NCBI GenBank assembly: GCA_021648525.1
Contig: JAKISP010000035.1
Span: forward strand, 1-44,716
DNA: 44,716 nt
Direction: 5' to 3'
Source: Gammaproteobacteria bacterium
GTDB lineage: Bacteria; Pseudomonadota; Gammaproteobacteria; SZUA-140
Part shown: positions 1-10,496 of the stretch, in pieces
How positions within the stretch are numbered: the stretch's first letter is position 1
Layout: each line of letters begins with the position of its first letter
Position numbers and translations under genes: made by a program
Notes under the pieces: generated by a model
Databases searched by the model: none
The model's input: the letters and a program-made list of their open reading frames with translations, nothing else
What the model was told of the DNA's origin: nothing

Positions 1-160
1 ATTCATTGGCAAGCAGGGGCTGATTGGGATAGTGCCCATTGTATTTTGCCACAATCTTGCAGATGGACGCTTGCTCGGTGGCGGACGTTTCATGGCAATG
101 CCGGGCGACGAAATCCGGTAATTTTTCTAATTTATCAATGGCATACAGTGTCGGTATGAC
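1..160 (-). other. open minus-strand frame running off the left edge, unrecognised
   Basis: On the minus strand an uninterrupted frame enters from about position 160 and runs off the window at position 1. It reads plausibly as protein, with segments such as YAIDKLEKLPDFVARHC and ICKIVAKYNGHYPNQPL. No ATG, and no start with a ribosome binding site, is visible. Upstream the same frame simply continues through the palindromic repeat at 235-322. It may be the N-terminal part of a real small gene or a frame kept open by a repeat family. I do not recognise the family. In Pseudomonas the gene after algR is hemC, but this is not HemC-like. Confidence 0.25.
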
Positions 161-183
161 GCTTTTCCCTACGCTGAAATGAA

Positions 184-204
184 ACAGCCTTAAAACAAGG
201 CTGT
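184..204. terminator. short hairpin, possible weak terminator
   Basis: A perfect 8-bp stem (ACAGCCTT / AAGGCTGT) closes a 5-nt AAAAC loop downstream of algR on the minus strand. On that strand it is followed by TTTCATTT, a poor U-tract. It could end algZR transcription weakly. It also lies inside the open frame at the left edge. Confidence 0.35.
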
Positions 205-234
205 AAAATGACTGGGATCGTACCACGAAACCAT

Positions 235-322
235 TAACCTGGAAAACGCAGTGGCGTGCGAAAAAAGTGCAATCCGGGGGGCCGTTGGCTTCCCCGGATT
301 CCACTGTGTTTCATCCAGGCTA
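235..322. repeat. 88-bp imperfect palindromic element (REP/MITE-like)
   Basis: The outer arms, 235-254 (TAACCTGGAAAACGCAGTGG) and 301-322 (reverse complement TAGCCTGGATGAAACACAGTGG), pair with few mismatches. An inner perfect 9-bp stem, AATCCGGGG (271-279) with CCCCGGATT (292-300), sits around a short loop. The whole can fold as a long two-part hairpin in RNA or as a cruciform. The motif TAGCCTGGATG...AGTGGAATCCGGG resembles dispersed intergenic repeats that I recall from many gammaproteobacterial genomes, where they give rise to spurious small ORFs. That resemblance is from memory and was not searched. It lies just past the 3' end of algR and could also act as a 3' stabiliser or terminator. 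Confidence 0.6.
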
Positions 323-382
323 CGTTGACATTAGCGTGCCGTTTTATAAAGAAAAGGGGTTATGTAGCGATTTATGGTCAAT

Positions 383-1138
383 TTAAGGAGGGGTTAGGGG
401 TGTTCCGAGTTGTTTGAGCAGGTTTTTGATTTCGCTGAGATGGCGACGGCTGATCGCCAGCGGGTCATCACAGTCGCGCAGCAAAAGCTGTGGGTGACCC
501 TGATCATCTTTGCCGATGCCGGCGAGCTGTTTTTTAAATATCAGGGTGTTGCGGTGAATACGCAGAGAGAGTGAGGCAAATTCCTGTTCGAGCGCTTTGA
601 GTGGTTCTTCGATTAGCACTTCGCCGTGCAGGTGGCGCACGGTGACATATTTATGATCGGCGCGAAAATAGAGGATCTCTTCGACTGGAATGAGCTGAAT
701 CGTTTCGCGTACGCGCGCGCTGATGTGAGTGCGCATTGCGGGTGGTTCATCGGCCTGCTGTAACGATTGCAGTTGTGCGCGGTTAAGCTGTTGCGCTTTT
801 TGTAATGCCTCTTGTAATCGGGCTTTCCGAATCGGTTTGAGCAGGTAGTCGACCGCATGTGCTTCAAAGGCGGCCAGCGCGTGGTCACCATAAGCGGTGG
901 TGAAGATCACGGCGGGCGGTCGCTCAAGATTGGCGAGGTGCAGTGCGGCTTCAACCCCATCCATCTCCGGCATGCGTATATCGAGCAGCACGATGTCGGG
1001 TTGCAGGTGCTGGCACTGTTGCAGTGTCTCTTTGCCGTTAGAGGCTTCGCCAATGACGTTGCCTTCATCAAACTCATCGATCAGGCTGCGCAGCCGTTCA
1101 CGGGCGAGGGGTTCGTCATCTGTGATCAAGATATTCAC
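383..1138 (-). CDS. algR: LytTR-family response regulator, AlgR-like
   Basis: This 251-residue protein has an N-terminal receiver domain (about 1-120) with acidic pocket DD7-8, phospho-acceptor Asp53 in LLDIRMP and the conserved Lys in LLKPI. A C-terminal LytTR DNA-binding domain (about 140-245) contains FRADHKYVTVRH and RIHRNTLI. The architecture and length match Pseudomonas AlgR, a cytoplasmic activator of alginate, type IV pilus and virulence genes. It is encoded directly after the AlgZ/FimS-like kinase with a 4-bp ATGA overlap, so the two are co-translated. Its targets here cannot be told from the window; no alginate genes are present. The symbol rests on domain structure plus the argH-algZ-algR order. 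Confidence 0.85.
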   Translation of the reverse strand: MNILITDDEPLARERLRSLIDEFDEGNVIGEASNGKETLQQCQHLQPDIVLLDIRMPEMDGVEAALHLANLERPPAVIFTTAYGDHALAAFEAHAVDYLLKPIRKARLQEALQKAQQLNRAQLQSLQQADEPPAMRTHISARVRETIQLIPVEEILYFRADHKYVTVRHLHGEVLIEEPLKALEQEFASLSLRIHRNTLIFKKQLAGIGKDDQGHPQLLLRDCDDPLAISRRHLSEIKNLLKQLGTPLTPP

Positions 1139-2211
1139 GTTTTTGCGCCGGCGAGGGGAATGCGGATGGCGACATAATATTGCTCGTCAATGGTCTCGCT
1201 GGTGAGGGATGCCTCATCGCCATAGGTCGCATGAAGGCGTTCACGAATATTCTCCAGCGCCATGTGGTTGCCATCGCGGCGGTTTGAACGTGATTTTGGT
1301 ATCGGATTGTGGATGATGAATTCGATTACATCGCCATTTTGTTTGCCACTGATCTTGATGGTGCCGGGCTGTGTGCGCGGTTCAATGCCGTGATAGACCG
1401 CATTTTCGAGCAGCGGCTGCAGCGTGAGTGAGGGCAGGGTAGCAGCCTCAGGCAGCTCGTCGATATTCCAGAGGATATGAAGTCGCTCACCCAGGCGCAG
1501 TTTTTCGATATTGAGATAGCGACGACAGAGTGCCAGCTCATCTTTGAGTGGGATCTGGTGGCCGACATCGGCGAGGCTCATGCGAAAGAGGTCGGCAAGA
1601 TCGACCGTTACCTCTTCGGCGAGGGCGGGTTGGCTGCGGGTGAGGCTGGCGATGGTGTTCATGCAGTTAAATAGAAAGTGGGGGCGGATGCGGGCCTGAA
1701 GTGCCTCGAAGCGGGCCTGCGATTCAGCTTTTATGCGGCGTGTCAGCTGATGTTGCATATAAAAATAGCGCAGTGCGATGATGCTGACGATCGCGCTGAT
1801 CGCGATATTATGAAATAAAAAGTCGGCATGAGAGGCCGTGGGTAAGGCTGACGCCAGGCCGACAAAGAGCGCCAGTCTCATGGTGACTTCTGTGAGCAGA
1901 GCTGTTACTAAAAGGATGATAATGAAGCTGGTCGTAGCGACCACGGTGTGGGTCTGCTTTTTGAAACGTGGCCGCAGTCCGCATAGCAGTGCTGCATTGA
2001 CCAGGGTTACCCATTGCACAAACATCGAGATAATGCCGAGACGTTCCCACAGGTTGTTGTTGCTGACCTGGGGTGCCAGCGCCAGCACAAAGGCGAGTAG
2101 TTCAGCGATCAGTACCACCAGAAATATTACGCGGATGTTGCAGAAATCGGGCAAAAACAGCTCATCATTGAGTGACGGTTGTTGGCTGGACGATGGCTGC
2201 TCAGGTTTCAT
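1135..2211 (-). CDS. algZ: LytS/FimS-type sensor histidine kinase, AlgZ-like
   Basis: This 358-residue inner-membrane protein has about four to five hydrophobic segments between residues 26 and 150. A His_kinase domain of the LytS class follows, with the H-box ARIRPHFLFNCMNT (His178), and then an HATPase region with N-box PLLENAVYHG. Like Pseudomonas AlgZ (FimS) it is an unorthodox kinase with no separate HisKA dimerisation domain of the usual type. It overlaps algR by 4 bp and is divergent from argH, the order seen in Pseudomonas. It probably senses a membrane or surface cue and phosphorylates or otherwise controls AlgR. No periplasmic sensor domain is visible. Confidence 0.85.
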   Translation of the reverse strand: MKPEQPSSSQQPSLNDELFLPDFCNIRVIFLVVLIAELLAFVLALAPQVSNNNLWERLGIISMFVQWVTLVNAALLCGLRPRFKKQTHTVVATTSFIIILLVTALLTEVTMRLALFVGLASALPTASHADFLFHNIAISAIVSIIALRYFYMQHQLTRRIKAESQARFEALQARIRPHFLFNCMNTIASLTRSQPALAEEVTVDLADLFRMSLADVGHQIPLKDELALCRRYLNIEKLRLGERLHILWNIDELPEAATLPSLTLQPLLENAVYHGIEPRTQPGTIKISGKQNGDVIEFIIHNPIPKSRSNRRDGNHMALENIRERLHATYGDEASLTSETIDEQYYVAIRIPLAGAKT

Positions 2212-2333
2212 GGTGGCGTCGGCTATATTAATAATTTGATTGATCGCTATGGTTATCGGGATTCAGGCAGGATTTCTACAGCAAAGCCAGCGAGATAACC
2301 TTAATGGCCGATTATTCACCGCCTGAAACTTGT

Positions 2334-2339
2334 TATACT
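2334..2339 (+). promoter_or_regulatory. candidate -10 element of the argH promoter
   Basis: A TATACT hexamer lies 36 bp before the preferred argH start in the algZ-argH divergent gap. No good TTGACA-like hexamer lies 17 bp upstream, so this is only a suggestive -10 match. Confidence 0.35.
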
Positions 2340-2374
2340 GCCGCCGCATAAGCGCACGAATCGACGGAAAAAAT

Positions 2375-3766
2375 ATGAGTATAGAAAATAACAGTAGCGA
2401 TAAACCCTGGGCTGGCCGTTTTACCGAGCCAACAGATGCCTTTGTAGAGGCCTTCACTTCATCTGTCGGCTTCGATAAACGTCTCTACAAGCATGATATT
2501 GATGGCTCGCTCGCCCATGCGCGCATGCTGACCCACGTGGGTGTATTGACAGCGGATGAGTGTGAGGCGATTGTGACCGGTCTTGAAGAGGTACGCGCAG
2601 ATATCGAAGGTGGTGCTTTTGACTGGTCAGTCGCGCTTGAAGATGTGCATATGAATATTGAGGCGAAACTAACCGACAAGATTGGTATTGCGGGTAAAAA
2701 ATTGCACACGGGTCGTTCGCGTAATGACCAGGTGGCGACCGATATTCGCCTCTACCTGCGTGACGAAATTGATCTGATCGCGACTGAGATCAAGCGCCTG
2801 CAAACGGGTCTGCTCGATCTGGCTGAGCGTGAAGCGGATGCGATCCTGCCTGGTTTTACCCATCTGCAGGTGGCGCAGCCAGTTGTCTTTGGGCACCATA
2901 TGATGGCGTGGTTTGAGATGCTAAAGCGCGATCACAGCCGTTTGATGGATTGCCGTAAGCGCGTCAATGTGATGCCGTTGGGTGCCGCAGCACTGGCGGG
3001 TACCAGTTACCCGATTGATCGTGAATTCAGCGCAAAACTACTTGGTTTTGATGGCGTCTGTGAGAATTCGCTGGATGCAGTGAGCGATCGTGACTTTGCG
3101 ATTGAATTCTGTGCCTTTGCCGCAACACTGTTGATGCACCTGTCGCGCTTTTCGGAAGAGCTGGTGATCTGGGCTTCAGCGCAGTTTGACTTTGTCGAGT
3201 TGCCAGATCGTTTCTGTACCGGTTCGTCGATCATGCCGCAGAAGAAAAACCCGGATGTGCCGGAGCTGGTGCGTGGTAAAACCGGGCGGGTCTTCGGCAG
3301 CTTGATGAGTCTACTGACCCTGATGAAAGGGCAGCCGCTCGCCTACAACAAAGACAACCAGGAAGATAAAGAGCCGTTGTTTGATTCTATTGATACGGTG
3401 CGTGGTTCGCTACGTGTCTTTGCCGACATGGTGCCAGCGATTGAGGTCAAGCGTGACAATATGGAGCGAGCCGCACTGAGTGGTTTTTCGACTGCGACTG
3501 ATCTGGCTGATTATCTGGTACGCAACGGCGTCGCTTTTCGTGATGCACATGAAGTGGTGGGTAAAGCTGTGCGCTTTGGTGTCGAAACGAACAAAGACCT
3601 TGCCGAAATGTCCTTTGAAGAGTTGTCGCAATTTTCACCTGAGATCAAACAGGATGTCTTTGAGGTGCTGACGCTGCAGGGTTCAGTCGCGGCACGTGAT
3701 CATATTGGAGGCACTGCACCTTCGCAGGTGCGTGCGGCAGTGAAGCGAGCGAGAGACAATGTTTGA
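2375..3766 (+). CDS. argH: argininosuccinate lyase
   Basis: It cleaves argininosuccinate to arginine and fumarate, the last step of arginine synthesis, as a cytoplasmic homotetramer. The fumarase/aspartase superfamily signature [11 protein letters not shown] is present, as are HTGRSRNDQ (catalytic His region) and the N-terminal WAGRF motif typical of ArgH. I place the start at the ATG at 2375 ([16 protein letters not shown]), giving 463 residues, the normal family length. An in-frame start 15 codons upstream would overlap the candidate -10 element and adds sequence with no family counterpart. The gene is transcribed away from algZ and converges on the HD-GYP regulator, with 61 bp between their stops. 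Confidence 0.95.
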   Translation: MSIENNSSDKPWAGRFTEPTDAFVEAFTSSVGFDKRLYKHDIDGSLAHARMLTHVGVLTADECEAIVTGLEEVRADIEGGAFDWSVALEDVHMNIEAKLTDKIGIAGKKLHTGRSRNDQVATDIRLYLRDEIDLIATEIKRLQTGLLDLAEREADAILPGFTHLQVAQPVVFGHHMMAWFEMLKRDHSRLMDCRKRVNVMPLGAAALAGTSYPIDREFSAKLLGFDGVCENSLDAVSDRDFAIEFCAFAATLLMHLSRFSEELVIWASAQFDFVELPDRFCTGSSIMPQKKNPDVPELVRGKTGRVFGSLMSLLTLMKGQPLAYNKDNQEDKEPLFDSIDTVRGSLRVFADMVPAIEVKRDNMERAALSGFSTATDLADYLVRNGVAFRDAHEVVGKAVRFGVETNKDLAEMSFEELSQFSPEIKQDVFEVLTLQGSVAARDHIGGTAPSQVRAAVKRARDNV

Positions 3767-3827
3767 TTGTGACGTTCACTTAAACCTGAAAAGCGCAGTT
3801 GAACTCATCGATACCACCGAACACTTG

Positions 3828-4913
3828 CTAGTCTAAATCAGCGAATTTTTTGGCGATAGCGACGAATTCCTGTTCCAGCGCAAGAAATGCGTCTACCACA
3901 TCTGGATCGAAGTGTGCTCCCTTGCCCTCAATGATAATTTTCACGGCTTTTTCATGAGAGAAGGCTGGTTTGTATACGCGTTTGCTGATCAGCGCATCAT
4001 AAACATCTGAAATTGCCATTAACCTGCCAGAAATCGGAATTTCATCGCCTTTTAGTCCATCGGGATAGCCTGAACCATCCCATTTCTCATGGTGGGTCAA
4101 TGCAATTTCACCTGCATATGCAAGAAACGAAGTGCTTCCCAGCTCTTGCTCTGCGCGATTGATCGCATCTTTGCCGTAAGCCGCGTGTCGCTTCATCTCT
4201 TGCCACTCGTCGCTATCCAGTTTGCCGGGTTTGAGTAAAATACGGTCGGGTATCCCCACTTTTCCGATATCGTGTAACGGTGCAGATTTATAGATCAGAT
4301 TAATGACTTCGTCACTAAGTGTCTGTTGGAATCTCGGATGGTCTTTGAGATGTTCAGCCAGTGCTTTAACGTAATGTTGAGTGCGGCGAATATGGTTGCC
4401 AGTTTCACTATCTCTGGTCTCTGCCAGCGATGCCAGGCAATAGATTGCGACATCCTGTGTATGTGCGATCTCCAGTGTCCGCTCCTGAACCCGCTCTTCC
4501 AGGTGTTCTTTCTGTTGTTCCAGTTCCGTTAGCGCCCGCTTCAGAGCCAGATGGGTTTTGACTCTTGCTCTGACAATGGGTGGACTGATCGGTTTGGTAA
4601 TGTAATCCACTGCGCCGAGATTAAACCCGTGGGTTTCATCCACGACATCGCGCTTAACGGTTAGAAAAATAACTGGAATAGCGCAGGTTTTTGCATTGGC
4701 TTTGAGTTTTTGACAGACTTCATAGCCATCCATACCTGGCATGAGAATATCCAGCAGTATCAGATCAGGCGGCGGATCGGAGGCCGCAATTTCCAGCGCT
4801 CGCTCACCGTTTTTGGCAACTAAAATTTTGTGTTCGCCACTGAGCAGATCGACGATCACGTTCAAGTGAAAGCGCTCATCGTCAACCACCAGGATACCAG
4901 GGATCTTATTCAT
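3828..4913 (-). CDS. response regulator with HD-GYP phosphodiesterase output (RpfG-like)
   Basis: This 361-residue cytoplasmic protein has a receiver domain at about 1-120 (DD11-12, Asp55 in LLDILMPGMDG, Lys in ITKPIS). A coiled-coil linker spans about 125-155 and an HD-GYP domain about 155-345. All the key HD-GYP parts are visible: HD at 214-215 in LHDIGKVGIPD, and HHEKWDGSGYP at 274-284. HD-GYP proteins hydrolyse cyclic di-GMP, and some hydrolyse cGAMP. The gene follows the giant hybrid kinase on the same strand after 125 bp. That suggests it is the kinase's output, as RpfC-RpfG are paired in Xanthomonas. The pairing is inference; the activity prediction rests on intact motifs. Confidence 0.9.
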   Translation of the reverse strand: MNKIPGILVVDDERFHLNVIVDLLSGEHKILVAKNGERALEIAASDPPPDLILLDILMPGMDGYEVCQKLKANAKTCAIPVIFLTVKRDVVDETHGFNLGAVDYITKPISPPIVRARVKTHLALKRALTELEQQKEHLEERVQERTLEIAHTQDVAIYCLASLAETRDSETGNHIRRTQHYVKALAEHLKDHPRFQQTLSDEVINLIYKSAPLHDIGKVGIPDRILLKPGKLDSDEWQEMKRHAAYGKDAINRAEQELGSTSFLAYAGEIALTHHEKWDGSGYPDGLKGDEIPISGRLMAISDVYDALISKRVYKPAFSHEKAVKIIIEGKGAHFDPDVVDAFLALEQEFVAIAKKFADLD

Positions 4914-5038
4914 CGCTATGTTCCTTATATTCTCTCAGAATACACCAGGCGTTCCTGCCATCAATGGTTTCAGTGGTAAAGGTTAAAAAGCATTCATTCC
5001 AGGTGTATGTTCTACGCGATATTTTAACAGGACGTCCT

Positions 5039-8000
5039 CTACATATTGTACCGGGTGTTACCAAGGATTTCCTGCAAAGTGTTCAGAGCATCGTCAAAGT
5101 CATAGTTATCGATCTGATTCTCAAGCAAGCTCACTTTGGCTTCCAGCGCATGTTGCCTGAGATAGGGTCGACACCGATCCAGACTCTCTTTTACATCAAT
5201 ACTGCCTTCAGTTAACTGGCGTTCCAGTTTTCGCGCGTACTCCGACCATTGTGCCATCTCTTCCGGTTTTTGTTCTCCGTCAGGGACTATTTTAGTCGCA
5301 GGCAAACCGGGTGAGTCAACCAGGCCATTTAACACAACACGGAATTCGTCGATAAAAGATGTTAATAATTCAGTATAAGGGTGCGTCTTGATGAGGGCCA
5401 ACTCCAACGCTTCGCATTTTTCCTCCAGCGGTTCTGCACCGATACTGCCTGCCACACTGCGCAAGGTATGCACGATACGACGTGCCCTCACCTTATCTTC
5501 CGCCTCCAGGGCATTGATGAGCGTGGTGTCATCGTCGCAATGATCTTCAACAAACTCCAGTAACAGGGTGCAAAACAGTTGACGGTTACCGCTGATTCGC
5601 AGCAGGCCCTTGTTGATATCGATACCGGGCAGGCTGGTGGGCAGCAGAAGATCACTCTCATATGATCGTATATGCTGATTAGTCACCTGCTCTGTCTGGT
5701 GCGCTGTCTGTTCTGGCAGGATAATCCATTTGCTCAAAGTAGCATACAGCAGGTTGGGGTCGATGGGTTTTGGCAGATGGTCATTCATACCTGCTTTGAG
5801 GCATTTTTCACGGTCACCGGCCATGGCATGTGCGGTCATGGCGACTATCGGTAGTTGTTTGAACTGTGGATTCTTGCGGATTATGCGTGTTGCCTGGTAA
5901 CCGTCCATATCAGGCATCTGCAGATCCATTAACACCAGATCAAATGCATTTGTATGGACCGCCTGTACCGCCATCGCACCGTTATTGGTGATGGTTACCC
6001 TGATCCCGCAGGCTTCCAGTAACTCTTGTGCTACCTGTTGGTTGATGCGGTTATCCTCCACCACGAGTACGCTGGCACCGTGCAAATCAGGTGCAATGTT
6101 GTGTTGCTGTGGTGAGGCAGGTGTACCATTAGTGGAGGGAGTCAGGGTGTCGATAATGGTATCAAAAAGTGTCGAGGGGCTCACTGGTTTGATTAGAAAG
6201 CGCTCGATACCTACCTGTGCCGCTGCATGGATCACCTCTTCCCGACCATAAGCGGTCACCATCATGATGGTCGGTAGTTGTGGCAGCCAGTTATTCTGGC
6301 GAATTAAATTGCTGCTCTCCACGCCGTCCATGCCGGGCATGTCCCAGTCCATTAATACCAGTTCATAAAATGGTTTTGATGTTTCATTGCTGGCGTGTTC
6401 CAGTTCTGCTAAAGCGGCTGCACCAGAGGCTACCGTAGTTACCTGGAAGGTGAATGACTCCAGCATCGCCTGCAAGGTTTGCCGCGTGGTTGCATTATCG
6501 TCCACCACCAGAACCCGCATGCCACGTAGATCTGGTGTGGGTATAAACGCGGTTTCTGCCTCATTACGGGAGCGTCTAAATTCGGCATTGAAATAGAATG
6601 TGCTACCGCTGCCCGGTTCACTTTTAACGCCTATTTCGCCTCCCATCATCGTCACCAGTTGTTTGCTGATCGCCAGCCCCAGGCCGGTACCACCATATTT
6701 ACGCGTAGTGGAGCCATCTGCCTGGGTAAAGGGATCAAACAGGTGAGGCACCTGGTTGTGTTCAATGCCAATACCGGTATCCTGCACTGAAAAGCGCAGC
6801 ACGACTCGCTCAGCATGCTGCTTTTGCAGTGACACCGCGACAACGATCTGACCCTGCTCGGTGAACTTCACCGCATTGCTGGTGAGATTGATCAGGACCT
6901 GCCCGAGACGTAGCGGGTCACCTACCAGACTGCGGGGAACTTCTCTGTCGATAGTGTAGATAATCTCGACCCCTTTCTCCGCTGCACGCATCGACTCCAG
7001 GTTTGAAAGGCTCTCGAATACGCCCTCCAGGAGAAAGTCAGTCTCCTCCATGTTCAGATGCCCCGCCTCTATTTTGGAAAAATCGAGAATGTCGTTGATG
7101 ACACTTAGCAGTGTGCGGGAGGAAGAGAGAATGTTATTGAGATAGTCATGTTGGCGTGGCGTGAGTTCAGTTTGATGGGCGAGGTAGGCCATACCCATGA
7201 TGGCGTTGAGTGGCGTGCGGATTTCATGGCTCATATTGGCCAGAAATTCGCTTTTGAAACGGTTGGCCAGTTCCGCTTGCTCTTTGGCATCGTGCAGGGC
7301 CTGAGCGATATTTTTTTGCTGGGTAATATCCGTCTGAGTGCCAACTGAGCGCAATGCGTTTCCCTGTGAATTGAGGGAGACGACTCCGCCCTTGGAGTGA
7401 ATATTGCGATACTCTCCATTTTTTGCGCGCAGGCGGAACTCATGTTCATAACGGGGTGTGGCTTGATCAATGGCCTCCCTCACCACTGCAATCGCAGCCT
7501 CTTTGTCATCAGGATGTAACAACGTTTTCCACGTCGTCTCATGCGCTGCAAGTTCACCAGGCGCATAGCCCAGCATGGTCATGTACCCGGGGCTGTAATA
7601 GACCTCACCTTTAGTTACATTCCAGTCCCACAAACCATCGGATGTTGCCGCCATTGCTAATTGAAAGCGCTCTTCGCTAATCCGTAGACGTTCCTTCTGC
7701 CGCTGCATGGTATAACCCCAGAGCAGTATGAGAAACAGGATAGCCATTGCGCCGATCACCACCTGCCAGAGCAGGCGATAGTCGATATGATTGATATATT
7801 TCTCCTGCATCCACTGGTCGACGATCTCATGCTTTTCAGCGGGTGTAATGAGATCAATGGCCTGGTTAAGAATGGCCAGCAATTCAGGCCAGTCCTTGCG
7901 TACCGCTAGCCCCACATTCATTACAATTGGCAGGCTACCGACGATGCGCAAATTGGTCAGTCCCATTTGATTGATCTGGTAACTGCCCGCAGTAAAGGTG

Positions 8001-10378
8001 ACGATCAGGGCATCTACGTGTCCACTGGACAGGTCAGTTAAGGCCGTCTGAATATTCTCTATTTCAATGAAATCAATTTCTGGATAGTGCTGGGCCAATT
8101 CCCAGGTGTAGCCATAACCCTTGATGACGGCAATGCGCCTGTCGGCAATATCATAAAGATCAGGGATAATAGCCGTCTGCTCAGTGCGCATAACGATCGC
8201 CAGCGGGCGACTGAGGTAAGGCCTGGTAAAGGTGTGGGTCCGGCGTATCTCCTCGTCTGCCAGGTCGCCAGAGATCACATCAATCTCACCACGCCTGGCC
8301 ATACTCAGTGCGTTCAGCCAGGTATCACTGGGTTTTCGTTCAAACTGAATCCCGATCTGTTGTTCCATGATCTCGAGTATTTCGGCAATAATGCCGACGT
8401 ATTCATTCTGTTCGGTAAAGGCCTCAAAGGGGAGCCAGTTGGGATCGCCAGTGAAGCGTATCGCTGGATGCTCCTGCAGCCAGGCGCGCGCTTGTGGGGT
8501 GAGATCGATGGCCTTGCGCTTGGGTGCTTGAGAGAAGGAGGAGGTGTCTATCGTGATCCAACGACGGCGGATCTCGATATGCTCCCTGGTGGTAATATCA
8601 TTGAGCGCTTTATCCAGAATTGTTGCCAACAGCGGCCAGTCACTGCGTACAGCAATGGATAGGCCGCTATTATCAAAAGGGGGTTTGCCTGCTACCCTGA
8701 GATTGGTAATAGCGTGTTTTTCCAACAGGTAAGTGACGACTGCCAGCGTACCGATGTAAGCATCGGCTCGTCCTTGTGACACCGACTCTAACGCTTCCAG
8801 TGTAGTGTTCACCTCCAGTAGAGGAACCCCGGGGTAATCCTTGCGCAAGGTGTCATGGTTTACGAAGTCCTGTTCAATAGCGATTGTTGCCTTGAACAGG
8901 TCGGTGTTGCTGCTGATGTCTGGGTATTCATCACGGGTAAAAATCGCCATGGATAGTTCGTTATAGGGTTGAGTAAACAGCGCGAATTGCTCGCGTTCAG
9001 GATTGCGGGAAATAGCGCTGATGGCATCCAGTTGTCTGTTTTTTAGCATCTCCAGTGTCAGTGCCCACGGATTATCCGCTATCACTTCGAATTTGATGCC
9101 CAGGCGCTGACCCAGCAACACCAGATAATCGGCGGTCAAACCCTGGTGTGTACCCTTCTCATCGACAAAATCAAAAGGTGGCCAGTCGGATTCACCTCCT
9201 ATGCGAATGAGCGGATGGTCGGCCAACCATGCCTGTTCTTCATTGCTCAGGCCAATGTGAGTCGTTGCTGCTTCAGCAACCTCATTTAAATCGAAGCGAT
9301 ATTGTTGCAGTGCTGGATTGTGTGCCTTGCTGAGCGTCCTGTAGTCAATGCTTTTTGGATCAGCCAGAATTCGCTGGAAACGATGTATGTTTTGATTGTC
9401 AATTGCAATCATATTGCTATTGAACTGCAGTTTCTCCTCCGCAAAATCGTGACCTTTCAGATAATCAAATATCATGATGACGGATTGAGCGCCATCGAAT
9501 ACATGGCCGCCGATGCTAACGTCCAATAGTCCATCAGCCAGGCCATCCATTGTGGTGGGCGTCCAGTCTATACCACCAAAAACAATCGGTTCGGTTCTAT
9601 CCAGTTGCTGGTAGTGCTGTGCCACTGCCAACGCCAGTTTGTCGTTATGACTCCAGACTATGTTGATTCCGGGGTGTTCGGTTAGCGCTTTTTCGAAACG
9701 CTGGATTGCGGTAGGGGTGACATTCGAATTCGGGAGTATATCTACCAGTGTCATGTCTGACCGAGCATTGACAATACGTTCGAGACCTTCAAGACGTCGG
9801 GCGTGGGAACGTGATTCCGCTCGCCCTGAATAGGCCAGCACCTGGAAGCCCTCGGCTCCTTTGTTTGCCACTCTGTGTGCCAGGTAGGTGATGAGCCTCA
9901 TCCCAGCCTCTTTATCATTGGGTACCACGCTGCCTACCCAGTACTGGTAGTGAATTCTTGGTAGCAGTGACTCGTTATCTAAACCCGTGTTGAGTAGCAG
10001 AGCAGGGATTTTGTGATGTTCCGCAATTTGCAGAATAGATTCGCCAATCCCCTGGAATTCCATAAATAGAATAGCATCGACGCCACTTGTGGCGGCTGTC
10101 TGTACCTGTTTGAGCATGCGACCAGTCGACATTCTGGCATGATGTACCTCAAGTTGAAGTCCAATATCATCAGCTGCGGCTTGGGCAAAAGATTCAAACC
10201 TGTCCCAGAAATCCGATGAATGAGGTAAAAAGATGGCTGCCCGAAAATCGGCTCTGGAATCAGCTCTGGCGTTGGATGTTGGGAGATCGGTCTCTACCGC
10301 CTGGGCAGCACAAAGCAGCGCTGGCATAAGCCAGAACAGTATAAAGGCCTTCCATTTCCGATAAAGTTCCCTGCCCAA
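5039..10378 (-). CDS. 1779-aa hybrid sensor kinase with three periplasmic binding-protein sensor domains
   Basis: A signal peptide (basic start, hydrophobic 11-27) precedes a type I sugar-binding-protein-like domain (about 45-345). Two successive SBP_bac_3 (amino-acid-binding-like) domains follow at about 385-610 and 630-862, then a single membrane helix (869-888). The cytoplasmic part has PAS/PAC (895-1025), HisKA with SHEIRTPLN (His1051), HATPase (N-box Asn1168, DTGIG 1200-1204), two receivers (Asp1344 and Asp1485) and an Hpt domain (His1637), ending in a helical tail. This is a complete unorthodox phosphorelay chain with BvgS/EvgS-like and LuxQ/TorS-like sensing combined. The start codon is TTG, preceded by GGAAGG at 9-nt spacing; the next Met (residue 18) would cut into the signal peptide. 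The HD-GYP gene downstream is the likely partner. Confidence 0.92.
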   Translation of the reverse strand: MGRELYRKWKAFILFWLMPALLCAAQAVETDLPTSNARADSRADFRAAIFLPHSSDFWDRFESFAQAAADDIGLQLEVHHARMSTGRMLKQVQTAATSGVDAILFMEFQGIGESILQIAEHHKIPALLLNTGLDNESLLPRIHYQYWVGSVVPNDKEAGMRLITYLAHRVANKGAEGFQVLAYSGRAESRSHARRLEGLERIVNARSDMTLVDILPNSNVTPTAIQRFEKALTEHPGINIVWSHNDKLALAVAQHYQQLDRTEPIVFGGIDWTPTTMDGLADGLLDVSIGGHVFDGAQSVIMIFDYLKGHDFAEEKLQFNSNMIAIDNQNIHRFQRILADPKSIDYRTLSKAHNPALQQYRFDLNEVAEAATTHIGLSNEEQAWLADHPLIRIGGESDWPPFDFVDEKGTHQGLTADYLVLLGQRLGIKFEVIADNPWALTLEMLKNRQLDAISAISRNPEREQFALFTQPYNELSMAIFTRDEYPDISSNTDLFKATIAIEQDFVNHDTLRKDYPGVPLLEVNTTLEALESVSQGRADAYIGTLAVVTYLLEKHAITNLRVAGKPPFDNSGLSIAVRSDWPLLATILDKALNDITTREHIEIRRRWITIDTSSFSQAPKRKAIDLTPQARAWLQEHPAIRFTGDPNWLPFEAFTEQNEYVGIIAEILEIMEQQIGIQFERKPSDTWLNALSMARRGEIDVISGDLADEEIRRTHTFTRPYLSRPLAIVMRTEQTAIIPDLYDIADRRIAVIKGYGYTWELAQHYPEIDFIEIENIQTALTDLSSGHVDALIVTFTAGSYQINQMGLTNLRIVGSLPIVMNVGLAVRKDWPELLAILNQAIDLITPAEKHEIVDQWMQEKYINHIDYRLLWQVVIGAMAILFLILLWGYTMQRQKERLRISEERFQLAMAATSDGLWDWNVTKGEVYYSPGYMTMLGYAPGELAAHETTWKTLLHPDDKEAAIAVVREAIDQATPRYEHEFRLRAKNGEYRNIHSKGGVVSLNSQGNALRSVGTQTDITQQKNIAQALHDAKEQAELANRFKSEFLANMSHEIRTPLNAIMGMAYLAHQTELTPRQHDYLNNILSSSRTLLSVINDILDFSKIEAGHLNMEETDFLLEGVFESLSNLESMRAAEKGVEIIYTIDREVPRSLVGDPLRLGQVLINLTSNAVKFTEQGQIVVAVSLQKQHAERVVLRFSVQDTGIGIEHNQVPHLFDPFTQADGSTTRKYGGTGLGLAISKQLVTMMGGEIGVKSEPGSGSTFYFNAEFRRSRNEAETAFIPTPDLRGMRVLVVDDNATTRQTLQAMLESFTFQVTTVASGAAALAELEHASNETSKPFYELVLMDWDMPGMDGVESSNLIRQNNWLPQLPTIMMVTAYGREEVIHAAAQVGIERFLIKPVSPSTLFDTIIDTLTPSTNGTPASPQQHNIAPDLHGASVLVVEDNRINQQVAQELLEACGIRVTITNNGAMAVQAVHTNAFDLVLMDLQMPDMDGYQATRIIRKNPQFKQLPIVAMTAHAMAGDREKCLKAGMNDHLPKPIDPNLLYATLSKWIILPEQTAHQTEQVTNQHIRSYESDLLLPTSLPGIDINKGLLRISGNRQLFCTLLLEFVEDHCDDDTTLINALEAEDKVRARRIVHTLRSVAGSIGAEPLEEKCEALELALIKTHPYTELLTSFIDEFRVVLNGLVDSPGLPATKIVPDGEQKPEEMAQWSEYARKLERQLTEGSIDVKESLDRCRPYLRQHALEAKVSLLENQIDNYDFDDALNTLQEILGNTRYNM

Positions 10379-10496
10379 ATCCCTAGCCCTTCCAACGTTA
10401 AAAACCTGCGGTAGTGATGCTCAGATCTGTAGCGAGGAACAATGCGCAGGTAAGGGTACCCGTTAGCCGTCGGGTGAATCTCCTGCTGGCGTTTCG

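Noticed and set aside
324-348. TTGACA followed by TATAAA on the plus strand next to the palindromic repeat
   Set aside because: The spacer is only about 14 bp and no plus-strand gene follows; the sequence would fire into the back of algR.
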